From Candidatus Dechloromonas phosphorivorans (GTDB lineage Bacteria; Pseudomonadota; Gammaproteobacteria; Burkholderiales; Rhodocyclaceae), in the NCBI GenBank assembly GCA_016721185.1, contig JADKIP010000017.1, forward strand, positions 124,001-188,000: a stretch of DNA of 64,000 nucleotides, in the 5' to 3' direction. The notes below the pieces were generated by a model. That model saw only the letters and a list, made by a program, of their open reading frames with translations. It ran no database searches and was not told the DNA's origin. Shown here piece by piece: positions 35,275 through 44,322 of the stretch (positions are counted from its first letter, which is position 1; each line of letters starts with the position of its first letter). The position numbers and the translations under genes are program-made.

Positions 35275-35906
35275 GTGCAGTCATGGAACGCGCGACTGGA
35301 AAAACCAACGCCGCGCCGGTGCTGGGCGATGAAGACCGCGCCCGGGCCGAGCATTACGCCGTGTTGTCGCGGCTGTTCTCCCGCGCCCCGGATGCCGATT
35401 TTTTGCAAAAATTGTCGGCAATGGCGGGGGCCTGGGGCAGTGTCGATAGCGCGCTGGGTCAGGCCTGGTTGGTGCTCGGCGATGCGGCAAAAAGTGTCAG
35501 TGCCGAGGTGGTCGAGGAAGAATACACGCGTATTTTCCTGACCATCGGCCGGCCGGAAGTGATGCTCTTTGGCTCCTTCTACATCGCCGGTTTCCTGATG
35601 GAAGAGCCGGTCGTCGAGTTGCGTCACGATCTGGCCGAACTCGGCCTTGGCCGTCGTCTGGGTATTACCGAATCGGAAGACCACATCGCAGCATTGTGCG
35701 ATGTCATGCGCCACCTGATCGTCACCGGCCCGGATGCGGCCGGTCTGGCCCGGCAGCAACTTTTTTTCACCCGGCACATTGCACCGTGGTTTGAAGCTTT
35801 GTGCGATGCCCTTGAGGGCGCACCCGAGGCCCGCTTTTATCCGCGTACTGCCGCTCTGGTGCGTGCTTATTTTGAGATCGAGCGCCTCGCGTTCGACATG
35901 CTTTAG
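35271..35906 (+). CDS. TorD/DmsD-family molybdoenzyme chaperone
   Basis: 211 residues, all-helical, with the family blocks HYAVLSRLFSRAPD, EEEYTRIFLTIGRPEVMLFG, and DHIAALCDVMRHLI. Such chaperones bind the Tat signal of molybdoenzymes until the cofactor is inserted. The client here should be FdhA, two genes downstream. Its start overlaps the preceding stop by the ATGA arrangement. Confidence 0.9.
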   Translation: MSAVMERATGKTNAAPVLGDEDRARAEHYAVLSRLFSRAPDADFLQKLSAMAGAWGSVDSALGQAWLVLGDAAKSVSAEVVEEEYTRIFLTIGRPEVMLFGSFYIAGFLMEEPVVELRHDLAELGLGRRLGITESEDHIAALCDVMRHLIVTGPDAAGLARQQLFFTRHIAPWFEALCDALEGAPEARFYPRTAALVRAYFEIERLAFDML

Positions 35907-35925
35907 TTTCCTGGAGGAGGGAAAA

Positions 35926-36132
35926 ATGCAAGATCAACAACCAAAAAACCTCAAGCGTCGTGGCTTTCTGCTGGCTGCCGGGGTCGGTAGCGCTGGCGCC
36001 GTGGCACTGGTCGCCAGTCGCGTTGGCAAGGATGCCGCCAAGCCGCTGACCACCGTATCGGCTGAGGAAAAAACGGGGAGCTACGCAGAGACCCCGCACA
36101 TCAGCAATTACTACCGCACGGCGCGGGTTTGA
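35926..36132 (+). CDS. Small Tat-signal protein of the formate dehydrogenase cluster
   Basis: 68 residues with a strong ribosome-binding site (GGAGGAGGG). It begins KNLKRRGFLLAAGVGSAGAV, a twin-arginine-type signal with RRGFLL, followed by a short tail ending ETPHISNYYRTARV. This matches the short 'formate dehydrogenase region' Tat proteins found before fdhA in proteobacteria. Function unknown, perhaps a small subunit or escort. Confidence 0.82.
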   Translation: MQDQQPKNLKRRGFLLAAGVGSAGAVALVASRVGKDAAKPLTTVSAEEKTGSYAETPHISNYYRTARV

Positions 36133-36145
36133 GCGGAGCCAGATC

Positions 36146-39094
36146 ATGCTGATCAGAAAATCAAAAGCACATTCCCAGAGCAAGCCTGAAGCAGGCGTTG
36201 TTTTAGCCGCAAATCCGGCCGCCAATTTCGGGGCAAATTCGGCGTCGACCGTGGCAAACAACATTCTGGCGACGACGATGGATCGCCGGACCTTCCTCAA
36301 GCGTTCCGGCCTGGTGGCCGGTGGTGGCGCGATGGCCACCCAGTTGCCCTACAACATGATCGGTTCGGCCGAAGCGGCCGATGTCGCCAAGGAAAAAACC
36401 GGCGTCGAGATCAAGCGCACCATCTGTACCCACTGCTCGGTCGGCTGCGCCGTCGATGCGGTGGTTGAAAACGGCGTCTGGGTGCGTCAGGAGCCGGTCT
36501 TCGATTCGCCGATCAACCTCGGCGCGCACTGCGCCAAGGGCGCTTCAGTGCGCGAACACGGCCACGGCGAACATCGCCTGAAGTATCCGATGAAGCTGGT
36601 CGACGGCAAGTACAAGAAGATCAGCTGGGAGACGGCGCTCAACGAAATCGGCGACAAGCTGCTGGCCATCCGCAAGGAAAGCGGCCCGGATGCGACCTAC
36701 TGGGTCGGCTCGTCGAAGCACAGCAACGAGCAGGCCTACATGTTCCGCAAGTTCGTGTCCTTCTTCGGCACCAACAACATGGACCACCAGGCCCGCGTCT
36801 GCCACTCAACCACGGTTGCCGGCGTCGCCAATACCTGGGGCTATGGCGCGATGACCAACTCCTACAACGACATGCAGTTTTCCAAGGCGGCCTTGTACAT
36901 TGGTTCCAACGCCGCCGAAGCGCACCCGGTGTCGATGCTGCACATGCTGCACGCCAAGGAAAACGGCTGCAAGATGGCGGTGGTTGATCCGCGCTTCACC
37001 CGCACTGCGGCCAAGGCCGATTATTTTTCGCGCATCCGTTCCGGCACCGACATTCCCTTCATCTGGGGCATGCTTTATCACATCTTCAAGAACGGCTGGG
37101 AGGACAAGGAATACCTCAAGGCCCGCGTGCATGGCATCGAGAAGGTGAAGGAAGAAGTGATGAAATGGACGCCGGACAAGGTCCAGGACGTCACTGGCAT
37201 TCCCGAAGCAGAAGTGCTGCGGATCGCAGACATGCTGGCCAACAACAAGCCGTCCACCGTCGTCTGGTGTATGGGGCAGACCCAGCATACGGTCGGTAAC
37301 GCCAACGTGCGCGCCATGTGCATCCTGCAACTGGTACTTGGCAACGTCGGCGTTTCCGGTGGCGGCACCAATATTTTCCGCGGTCACGACAACGTGCAGG
37401 GCGCGACCGACGTCGGCCCGAATCCGGATTCGCTGCCCGGCTACTACGGCCTTGCGACCGGTTCGTGGAAGCACTGGTGCGCGGTGTGGGGTGTTGACTA
37501 CGAGTGGGTGAAGAAGCAGTTCGCCTCGCAAGTGATGATGGAAAAGTCCGGCATCACCGTCTCGCGCTGGATCGACGGTGTGCTGGAGAAGAACGAGAAC
37601 ATCGACCAGGATTCCAATCTGCGTGCCGTGGTTTATTGGGGCATGGCCCCGAACAGCCAGACGCGCGGTCTGGAAATGGTCGAGGCGATGAAAAAGCTCG
37701 ATCTACTGGTCGTCATCGACCCGTATCCGTCAGCCACCGCCGCGATGTCGGCGATGATGCGCAAGGACGGCGTCTATCTGCTGCCGGCCTGCACGCAGTT
37801 TGAAACGGTGGGTTCGGCAACGGCCTCGAACCGCTCGATTCAATGGCGCGAGAAGGTGATCGAGCCTTTGTTCGAGTCCAAGCCTGACCACACCATCATG
37901 TACGCCTTCGCCAAGAAATTCGGCTTCGAGAAGGAGTTCTGCAAGAACATCAAGGTCGAGAAGGACAAGCAGGGCTGGGACGAGCCGAATGTCGAAGATA
38001 TCCTGCGTGAAATCAACAAGGGCTGCTGGACCATCGGCTATACCGGCCAGTCGCCGGAACGCCTGAAGCTGCATATGAAGAACATGCACACCTTCGACGT
38101 CAAGACCTTGCGCGCCAATGGCGGTCCTTGCGATGGCGACTATTTTGGTCTGCCCTGGCCGTGCTATGGCACGCCGGAAATGAAGCATCCCGGTACGCCC
38201 AATCTGTACGACACCTCGAAGCACGTGATGGACGGCGGCGGCAACTTCCGCGCCAACTTTGGCGTCGAGAAGGATGGCGTTTCGCTGTTGGCCGAAGACG
38301 GTTCGGCCTCCAAGGGCGCCGATCTGCAAATGGGTTATCCCGAATTCGACCATGTGCTGCTGAAGAAGCTGGGCTGGTGGGACGAGTTGACCGAGGACGA
38401 GAAGAAGAAGGCCGAGGGCAAGAACTGGAAGACTGACTCCTCCGGCGGCATCATCCGTGTCGTCATGAAGGTGCATGGCTGCCATCCGTTCGGCAATGCC
38501 AAGGCGCGCGCCGTGGTCTGGAACTTCCCGGACCCGGTTCCCTTGCACCGCGAGCCGATGTATTCACCGCGCCCGGATCTGGTTGAGAAATACCCACAAC
38601 CAGCTGACAAAAAGGTCTTCTGGCGCCTGCCGACCCTGTTCAAGTCATTGCAGGACAAGGTCAAGGATATTTCCAAGGAATTCCCGATCGTCATGACTTC
38701 CGGCCGTTTGGTCGAGTACGAGGGCGGCGGCGAGGAAACCCGCTCCAATCCGTGGCTGGCCGAACTGCAGCAGGAAATGTTTGCCGAAGTGAATCCGAAG
38801 GATGCCAACAACGCCGGTGTGCGCAATGGCGAATATATGTGGGTCGAAACGCCGAGCAAGGGCCGGATGAAACTGCGCGCCCAGGTTACCGAGCGGGTCG
38901 CGCCGGGCACCGTCTTCCTGCCGTTCCACTTTTCCGGCTGGTGGCAGGGCAAGGACATGCTTGAGTTCTACCCGGAAGGCGCCGCGCCGATTGTGCGGGG
39001 CGAATCGGTTAACCAGGGCACAACCTACGGTTACGACTCGGTCACCATGATGCAGGAAACCAAAACCACGCTCTGCCGTGTCACCAAGGCTTAA
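36146..39094 (+). CDS. fdhA: Formate dehydrogenase catalytic (alpha) subunit, Mo/W-bisMGD, Cys form
   Basis: 982 residues; oxidises formate to CO2 in the periplasm. The Tat signal MDRRTFLKRSGLVAGGGAMA starts at residue 45, so either a long leader is used or translation starts at ATG 36278. Cys motif CTHCSVGC plus NLGAHCAKGAS binds one 4Fe-4S cluster. The active-site segment is DHQARVCHSTTVAG, with Cys219 encoded by TGC at 36800, not selenocysteine. The C-terminal cofactor domain (NPWLAELQQEMFAEVNPKDA, PFHFSGWWQGKD) is complete. Followed by the Fe-S and cytochrome subunits. Confidence 0.96.
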   Translation: MLIRKSKAHSQSKPEAGVVLAANPAANFGANSASTVANNILATTMDRRTFLKRSGLVAGGGAMATQLPYNMIGSAEAADVAKEKTGVEIKRTICTHCSVGCAVDAVVENGVWVRQEPVFDSPINLGAHCAKGASVREHGHGEHRLKYPMKLVDGKYKKISWETALNEIGDKLLAIRKESGPDATYWVGSSKHSNEQAYMFRKFVSFFGTNNMDHQARVCHSTTVAGVANTWGYGAMTNSYNDMQFSKAALYIGSNAAEAHPVSMLHMLHAKENGCKMAVVDPRFTRTAAKADYFSRIRSGTDIPFIWGMLYHIFKNGWEDKEYLKARVHGIEKVKEEVMKWTPDKVQDVTGIPEAEVLRIADMLANNKPSTVVWCMGQTQHTVGNANVRAMCILQLVLGNVGVSGGGTNIFRGHDNVQGATDVGPNPDSLPGYYGLATGSWKHWCAVWGVDYEWVKKQFASQVMMEKSGITVSRWIDGVLEKNENIDQDSNLRAVVYWGMAPNSQTRGLEMVEAMKKLDLLVVIDPYPSATAAMSAMMRKDGVYLLPACTQFETVGSATASNRSIQWREKVIEPLFESKPDHTIMYAFAKKFGFEKEFCKNIKVEKDKQGWDEPNVEDILREINKGCWTIGYTGQSPERLKLHMKNMHTFDVKTLRANGGPCDGDYFGLPWPCYGTPEMKHPGTPNLYDTSKHVMDGGGNFRANFGVEKDGVSLLAEDGSASKGADLQMGYPEFDHVLLKKLGWWDELTEDEKKKAEGKNWKTDSSGGIIRVVMKVHGCHPFGNAKARAVVWNFPDPVPLHREPMYSPRPDLVEKYPQPADKKVFWRLPTLFKSLQDKVKDISKEFPIVMTSGRLVEYEGGGEETRSNPWLAELQQEMFAEVNPKDANNAGVRNGEYMWVETPSKGRMKLRAQVTERVAPGTVFLPFHFSGWWQGKDMLEFYPEGAAPIVRGESVNQGTTYGYDSVTMMQETKTTLCRVTKA

Positions 39095-39106
39095 AGGAGA
39101 ATAACA

Positions 39107-39760
39107 ATGGCACGCATGAAATTCCTGTGTGATTCGGAACGCTGCATCGAATGCAACGGTTGTGTCACCGCCTGTAAAAATGAACACGAAGTGCCGTGGG
39201 GGGTTAATCGCCGCCGCGTCGTCACTGTTAACGATGGGGTGCCGGGCGAGAAGTCGATCTCGGTGTCCTGCATGCACTGTTCGGATGCGCCGTGCATGGC
39301 GGTCTGCCCGACCGACTGTTTCTACAAGACCGATGAAGGCGTTGTGCTGCATAACAAGGATGCCTGCATCGGTTGCGGCTACTGCTTTTTCGCCTGCCCG
39401 TTCGGTGCTCCGCAGTTCCCGAACGGCCCGGCGGCTTTCGGCGCGCGCGGCAAGATGGACAAGTGCACCTTCTGTGCCGGCGGCCCGGAAGAGAATGGCA
39501 GCAAGGAAGAGTTCGAGAAATACGGCCGCAACCGTATCTCCGAAGGCAAATTGCCGGCCTGTGCCGAAATGTGCTCGACCAAGGCTTTGCTCGCCGGTGA
39601 CGCGACCGTTGTTTCCGACATCTTCCGTGACCGTGCCTTGCGTCGCGGCAAGGCCGGCGATGCCGCCTGGGGCTGGACGACGGCTTATGGCAAGCCGGAG
39701 CAGGCACAGGAGCGGACGCAAGAGCGGACCCGCGAACAGAAGCAGGAGGGCGGAAAATGA
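39107..39760 (+). CDS. fdhB: Formate dehydrogenase iron-sulfur (beta) subunit
   Basis: 217 residues with four ferredoxin-type Cys groups: CIECNGCVTACKNEH, CMHCSDAPCMAVCPTDC, CIGCGYCFFACPFGAP and CTFC...CAEMC. These carry electrons from FdhA to the membrane cytochrome. No transmembrane helix is seen, so it is likely co-exported with FdhA. The tail is Gln/Glu/Arg-rich. Its stop overlaps the lipoprotein start (ATGA). Confidence 0.95.
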   Translation: MARMKFLCDSERCIECNGCVTACKNEHEVPWGVNRRRVVTVNDGVPGEKSISVSCMHCSDAPCMAVCPTDCFYKTDEGVVLHNKDACIGCGYCFFACPFGAPQFPNGPAAFGARGKMDKCTFCAGGPEENGSKEEFEKYGRNRISEGKLPACAEMCSTKALLAGDATVVSDIFRDRALRRGKAGDAAWGWTTAYGKPEQAQERTQERTREQKQEGGK

Positions 39761-39978
39761 AAAACGCAGCTTTTTTGCTGTTGACCGCAGCATTCGCCCT
39801 GGGGCTTTCGGCCTGCGGCGAGTATTCGCAAGTGGCCAACTACAAGCCGGGCAGCTACCAGGGAAAGTCGGATACCCGACCCTGGGAAGCCGGCCAGTTC
39901 GCTGGCAACAAGCAGGCTTGGGAGGCTGCCTTGGCGAATCGGGCGCAGTCGCAAAACGAGTACAAGCGGACTCAATGA
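39757..39978 (+). CDS. Small lipoprotein in the formate dehydrogenase operon
   Basis: 73 residues; signal peptide MKNAAFLLLTAAFALGLSAC with lipobox LSAC, mature part GEYSQVANYKPGSYQGKSDT. Anchored to a membrane after lipidation. Translationally coupled to fdhB. No known function; similar small proteins occur between the Fe-S and cytochrome genes in related operons. Confidence 0.8.
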   Translation: MKNAAFLLLTAAFALGLSACGEYSQVANYKPGSYQGKSDTRPWEAGQFAGNKQAWEAALANRAQSQNEYKRTQ

Positions 39979-39988
39979 GGAGTTGACG

Positions 39989-40999
39989 ATGACGACTTCA
40001 AACTATGTTTCGCTGCTCGGGCGCTGGCTGATCGCCGCCTGCCTGATGCTGGCCTGGAGCCTGCCGCTGCGTGCGGCCGACGCTCTGCCGCCAGCCCAGG
40101 CCCAGGCCGAACGGCAGCAGACCCAGCCCGGCAACAACGCGCCGATGTGGCGTGAGGTGCGCCAGGACAAGGCGCATTTCACCAACAATCCGGGCAATGA
40201 GGCGGGTGTGCTGATCCAGACCGGCGGCGATGCCTGGCGGCATTTGCGCAATGGTTCCGTGACCCTGTACGGCGGCTGGCTGGTCGTGCTGGTTGCGGCG
40301 GCTATCCTGCTCTTCTACAAGATCAAGGGGCCGCTGACCAACCACGACCCGCTCACGGGCAAACTGATCCAGCGCTTCCCGCGCTATGAACGGGTGATCC
40401 ACTGGATCACGGCAGGTACCTTCGTGGTGCTGGCGGTTACCGGTCTGGCCATTCTGTTCGGCAAGCATGTGCTGATGCCGATCATCGGCCACAGCCTGTT
40501 CGGCTACCTGATGGTGCTCGGTAAAAACCTGCACAACTTCATCGGGCCGCTGTTTGCCTTTTCGACGCTGGCCATGATCGTCATCTGGGCGCGCGACAAC
40601 GTCTGGCAAAACATCGACGCCTTGTGGATATCCAAGGCGGGTGGCCTGCTGACCGGCGAGCATGTGCCCTCCGGGCGCTTCAACTTCGGCGAAAAAACCT
40701 GGTTCTGGATCGGTGTCACCATTCTCGGGCTAACGGTTGCAGTCTCCGGCCTGGTGCTGGATTTCCCGAACTTTGGGCAGGTACGGGCCGACATGCAACT
40801 GGCCAGCCTGGTCCATGCCGTCGCGGCCATCGCCATGCTGGTGCTTGCATTCGGCCATATCTACATGGGCACGATCGGTGTGCATGGGGCACTGGATTCG
40901 ATGAAGACTGGTTATGTCGATGAAACCTGGGCTCGCGAGCACCACGCCGAATGGTTTAACGATGTCAAAGCCGGCAAGTCCGGCCACCCGCAAGGTTAA
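39989..40999 (+). CDS. fdhC: Formate dehydrogenase cytochrome b (gamma) subunit
   Basis: 336 residues from ATG 39989 (a GGAG site precedes it). An N-terminal hydrophobic segment (WLIAACLMLAWSLPLRAADA) may be a signal peptide. Four or more helices follow with heme-ligand His candidates in YERVIHWITAGTF, MPIIGHSLFGYL, KNLHNFIGPLF and VLAFGHIYMGTIGVHGALD. It receives electrons from FdhB and reduces quinone in the membrane. Confidence 0.93.
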   Translation: MTTSNYVSLLGRWLIAACLMLAWSLPLRAADALPPAQAQAERQQTQPGNNAPMWREVRQDKAHFTNNPGNEAGVLIQTGGDAWRHLRNGSVTLYGGWLVVLVAAAILLFYKIKGPLTNHDPLTGKLIQRFPRYERVIHWITAGTFVVLAVTGLAILFGKHVLMPIIGHSLFGYLMVLGKNLHNFIGPLFAFSTLAMIVIWARDNVWQNIDALWISKAGGLLTGEHVPSGRFNFGEKTWFWIGVTILGLTVAVSGLVLDFPNFGQVRADMQLASLVHAVAAIAMLVLAFGHIYMGTIGVHGALDSMKTGYVDETWAREHHAEWFNDVKAGKSGHPQG

Positions 41000-41014
41000 A
41001 GGGAGAATACGAAG

Positions 41015-41365
41015 ATGAAAAAAAGCAAATTTGCCCTGGTTTTGGCGTTGACCGTAGCCATGTCCGGCGCCTGGGCCAAACTGCCGGCGCCCTCTGAGGA
41101 GGCGCAGGCCAAGGCCGCAGAAGCCAAGGTCAAGGCGGCTGAAAACGCCAAGATGGAAAGTGAACTGCTCGGCAAGACGCAGGATCGCGTTGCCCAGAAG
41201 TACATCGTTGATCAGAAGGCCAAGGGGGTCATCGTCAAACCGACGCCGATTGCGCCGCCAGCGCCACCGGCGGCCGTGCCACCCGTACCAACGGCTGGCG
41301 CGGCGGTACCTGCACCTGCTGCCCCAGTAGCTGCGCCAGCGCCGGCACCTGCAGCGAAGAAGTAA
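41015..41365 (+). CDS. Exported Ala/Pro-rich small protein at the end of the fdh operon
   Basis: 116 residues. Signal peptide KFALVLALTVAMSGAWA, a charged helical stretch (EEAQAKAAEAKVKAAENAKM), then a Pro/Ala repeat tail. No known catalytic motif. It ends the operon before a strong terminator. It may be a periplasmic stabiliser; that is a guess from its position. Confidence 0.7.
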   Translation: MKKSKFALVLALTVAMSGAWAKLPAPSEEAQAKAAEAKVKAAENAKMESELLGKTQDRVAQKYIVDQKAKGVIVKPTPIAPPAPPAAVPPVPTAGAAVPAPAAPVAAPAPAPAAKK

Positions 41366-41385
41366 AACCAATGGTCGTTTGACCT

Positions 41386-41417
41386 TAGGCCCGGTGCAGT
41401 CCTGCCGGGCCTTTTTC
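41386..41417 (+). terminator. Rho-independent terminator of the fdh operon
   Basis: AGGCCCGG (41387-41394) pairs with CCGGGCCT (41405-41412), followed by a T-run. Confidence 0.88.
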
Positions 41418-41424
41418 GTTTCGT

Positions 41425-41778
41425 TTAGAAAGTAATCACCTTGTCAGCGACCAGCGTCGCCTCGGCCAGTTCGACCAACGTGCCGATTGCCGTACCGGGA
41501 ATCAGCGGCAAATCGCCAAGGCCGCGGGCCAGCGCACAGGTTCGGCACAGGCGAATATCGACGCCCTGCCCGACCAGTTGCTCGACCATGCCCTGCAAGC
41601 CGTTACCGGCACCATCAATCTGATTCGGCAGCCCGAGCACGGTGGCGTCGGACATCAGGAAAATACGGATTGCCGGCTTGGCATCGTTGCCAGCCAGCGC
41701 CGTGGCCAGACGCAAGGCGGACAGGCAACGCTCGCTGCCGTAAGGCGGAGCATTGATGATGATCAGGATGTTTTGCAT
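41425..41778 (-). CDS. DsrE-family protein
   Basis: 117 residues: MQNILIIINAPPYGSERCLS, RIFLMSDATVLGL and the conserved Cys in DIRLCRTCALARGL. DsrE/YchN-like proteins move sulfur between carriers. The Cys pair C-R-T-C is compatible with persulfide handling. It faces the fdh operon convergently. Confidence 0.88.
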   Translation of the reverse strand: MQNILIIINAPPYGSERCLSALRLATALAGNDAKPAIRIFLMSDATVLGLPNQIDGAGNGLQGMVEQLVGQGVDIRLCRTCALARGLGDLPLIPGTAIGTLVELAEATLVADKVITF

Positions 41779-41799
41779 GTGGGTTCCTTGTTCAAAAAT

Positions 41800-43281
41800 T
41801 TACTGCAGGGCGGCTGAAACCGCCCGGAAACTGTTCAAGCCGGCTTCCAGATTTTCGATAATTTCCCCGGCCAGATCATCCGGTTCGGGCAGGTTGTCGA
41901 GGTCTGCCAGGCTCTTGTCCTTCAACCAGAAAATATCGAGGCTGGTCTTGTCGCGGTCGACGATCTGATCGAGGCCAAATTTGCGCCAGCGTCCCTCCGG
42001 GTTGCTTTCTGCCGCCCAGGTTTCGCGGCGCTCGAAGCGATTGAGCGGGTTGTAGCAGGCGACGAAATCCTGCAAATCCTCATAGCGCAGCGGCTTCTTT
42101 TTCAACGTGTGATGAATATTGGTGCGGTAGTCGTAAACCCAAACTTCCCGCGTCCACGCTTCCTTGCGCGCCGGGTGGTTGTCGAAGAACAGCACATTCG
42201 CCTTGACGCCGTTGGCGTAAAAAATCCCCGTCGGCAAGCGCAGGATGGTGTGCAGGTCAGTCGTTTCCAGAAGCTTCCGGCGCACCGTTTCACCGGCCCC
42301 GCCTTCAAACAAAACATTGTCCGGCACCACCACGGCCGCCTGCCCGGTCGTCTTCAACATGCTGCGGATGTGCTGCACAAAATTGAGCTGCTTGTTTGAA
42401 GTCGTCGCCCAAAAATCCTGCCGGTTGTAAGTCAGTTCATCCTTCTCCTGCTCGCCATCCTCGTTAGTGAAACTCATGCTGCTTTTTTTGCCGAAAGGCG
42501 GGTTGGCCAGGATGTAATCGAAGGTCTGGCTGGGCGCCGCCACCAAGGCATCGTTGGGCGAAATGCAACTCTCGCCGTCGATTTCGCCAATGTTGTGCAG
42601 GAACATATTCATCAAGGCCAGCCTGCGTGTGCCCGCCACAATTTCGTTACCGAAAAAAGTGTCGTGCTTCAAAAAGGCGCGCTGCGTCTTGTCCATGCCG
42701 GGGTAAGTCGCCACCAGAAAATCGTAGGCCGCCAGAAAGAAGCCGCCGGTGCCGCAAGCCGGGTCGGCAATCGTCTTGTCCGGCAAGGGGCGAATGCACT
42801 CCACCATCGCCCGGATCAGCGGGCGCGGCGTGAAATACTGCCCGGCACCGGATTTGGTGTCCTCCGCGTTGCGCTCCAGCAGGCCCTCGTAAATGTCGCC
42901 TTTAACATCGGCCCCCAGCGTCACCCAGCTGGTGTCATCCACCATGTCGATCAGCCGGTACAACTTGGCCGGGTCCTGAATCTTGTTCTGCGCCTTGGTG
43001 AAAATCTGCCCCAACATGCCCGGCTTATTGCCCAACTCGCGCAGCGCCGTCACGTAATGCACCTCCAGCTCCGCCCCGCGCTTCGCCTTCAGGCTGCCCC
43101 AGCCCAGTTCTTCCGGGATGCCGATTTTGCGGTTATACGGCGGTCGACCGTACTCATCGGCCATTTTCAGAAAAATCAGGTAAGTCAGTTGTTCGAGATA
43201 GTCGCCGTAGCTGACGCCGTCGTCGCGCAGAGTGGTACAAAAGCTCCAGACACGGGAGACGATGGATGCGGTTGCGTTCAT
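41800..43281 (-). CDS. hsdM: Type I restriction-modification DNA methyltransferase subunit HsdM
   Basis: 493 residues. SAM-binding motif DPACGTGGFFLAAYDFL and catalytic ILANPPFGKKSS (NPPF, N6-adenine methylation); the N-terminal HsdM helical domain is FCTTLRDDGVSYGDYLEQLT. It works with HsdS for modification and with HsdR for restriction. Last gene of a four-gene operon, nine bases after the RhuM/Fic gene. Confidence 0.96.
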   Translation of the reverse strand: MNATASIVSRVWSFCTTLRDDGVSYGDYLEQLTYLIFLKMADEYGRPPYNRKIGIPEELGWGSLKAKRGAELEVHYVTALRELGNKPGMLGQIFTKAQNKIQDPAKLYRLIDMVDDTSWVTLGADVKGDIYEGLLERNAEDTKSGAGQYFTPRPLIRAMVECIRPLPDKTIADPACGTGGFFLAAYDFLVATYPGMDKTQRAFLKHDTFFGNEIVAGTRRLALMNMFLHNIGEIDGESCISPNDALVAAPSQTFDYILANPPFGKKSSMSFTNEDGEQEKDELTYNRQDFWATTSNKQLNFVQHIRSMLKTTGQAAVVVPDNVLFEGGAGETVRRKLLETTDLHTILRLPTGIFYANGVKANVLFFDNHPARKEAWTREVWVYDYRTNIHHTLKKKPLRYEDLQDFVACYNPLNRFERRETWAAESNPEGRWRKFGLDQIVDRDKTSLDIFWLKDKSLADLDNLPEPDDLAGEIIENLEAGLNSFRAVSAALQ

Positions 43282-43290
43282 GGGTTGGGG

Positions 43291-44283
43291 TTAGCCTCGT
43301 ATGAGATTCATGATCAGGTGAATCATCAGATGTTTCTGCGCCGGGTCACTCTGTGCGACCAGCAGTGCAATGGCCGCCAATGCATTGTCGTTGATCTTCA
43401 ATTCGCCATCTTGCTTCAAATGGTGCTGGTTGCGCTGCAGGAACCAGATGAACAGGAAGGCGCCGATGCGCTTGTTGCCATCCGAAAACGGATGGTTCTT
43501 GATCACGAAATACAGTAAATGGGCGGCCTGTTCCTCAATGCTCGGGTAAAGGAATTCGCCGCCGAAGGATTGCAGGATGTTGCCGAGAATGCCGGCAAAA
43601 CTGTCGTCCTTCTGGTTGCCAAACAGCGCCGAAGCCTCACCGCGCGCCAGCATATCGGCCTTCAATGCGGCAATGCCGCTCAGTGCCTCATCTTCACGGA
43701 TTTCGTAGTGAACCGTTGTCGCAAAATCACCCAGCGGCAGGCGCTCGCTGTCGAACTGGTTGAGCAGTACGAAAGTGCGGGCATAGCCGGCAATCACGCT
43801 CACCAAGCCGCGCGCCTCCGGCAGGCTGGCCTGTTCGATCAGGTTTTGCTGGAACAGCGTCAAGGTGCGCTCAAGCTGGCGGATGTTTTCCTGCTGCTGC
43901 GTCAAGCGTTGCTGGTTGAGTGCGTAACCCTTGACGAGAAAATCCTTGAGGATGCGATTGGCCCAGATGCGAAAGCGGGTGCCTTCCGGTGACTTGACGC
44001 GGTAGCCGACGGAGATGATCACATCGAGGCTATGCAAGGTTATGGGTTTGTCAGACTGAGCAATATGCATTTTTTGCATATTGCTTTCCTGCTCCAATTC
44101 GCCCTCCAAAAAAATACTGCGGATATGCCTTGAAATCACTGACTGATTTCGTTGAAAAAGCTCAACCATCTGCGCCTGGGTCAGCCAAACGGTCTCGCCT
44201 TCCAGCCGAACCTCGGTCGAAATCACGCCATCGGCCGTCTGGTAAATGGCAATCGGGGCTTGCGGGTTGTTTTGGTTTTGCAT
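43291..44283 (-). CDS. RhuM-like protein with C-terminal Fic/DOC domain
   Basis: 330 residues. Residues 1-120 match RhuM-type proteins (VWLTQAQMVELFQRNQSVIS, ITLHSLDVIISVGYRVKSPE). Residues 220-300 hold a Fic/DOC domain with the active motif HPFSDGNKRIGAF (HPFx2GNK/R). Fic enzymes transfer AMP or other nucleotide parts to target proteins. It sits inside the hsd operon between hsdS and hsdM, where such genes often occur as probable toxins or modulators. No antitoxin-like partner is visible. Confidence 0.9.
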   Translation of the reverse strand: MQNQNNPQAPIAIYQTADGVISTEVRLEGETVWLTQAQMVELFQRNQSVISRHIRSIFLEGELEQESNMQKMHIAQSDKPITLHSLDVIISVGYRVKSPEGTRFRIWANRILKDFLVKGYALNQQRLTQQQENIRQLERTLTLFQQNLIEQASLPEARGLVSVIAGYARTFVLLNQFDSERLPLGDFATTVHYEIREDEALSGIAALKADMLARGEASALFGNQKDDSFAGILGNILQSFGGEFLYPSIEEQAAHLLYFVIKNHPFSDGNKRIGAFLFIWFLQRNQHHLKQDGELKINDNALAAIALLVAQSDPAQKHLMIHLIMNLIRG

Positions 44284-44322
44284 GATGAGCCGCCAATTAA
44301 TGCTGTATAGATGAACAGTATT

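Noticed and set aside
36800..36802. Possible selenocysteine codon in fdhA
   Set aside because: The codon is TGC (Cys); no in-frame TGA or SECIS is needed.
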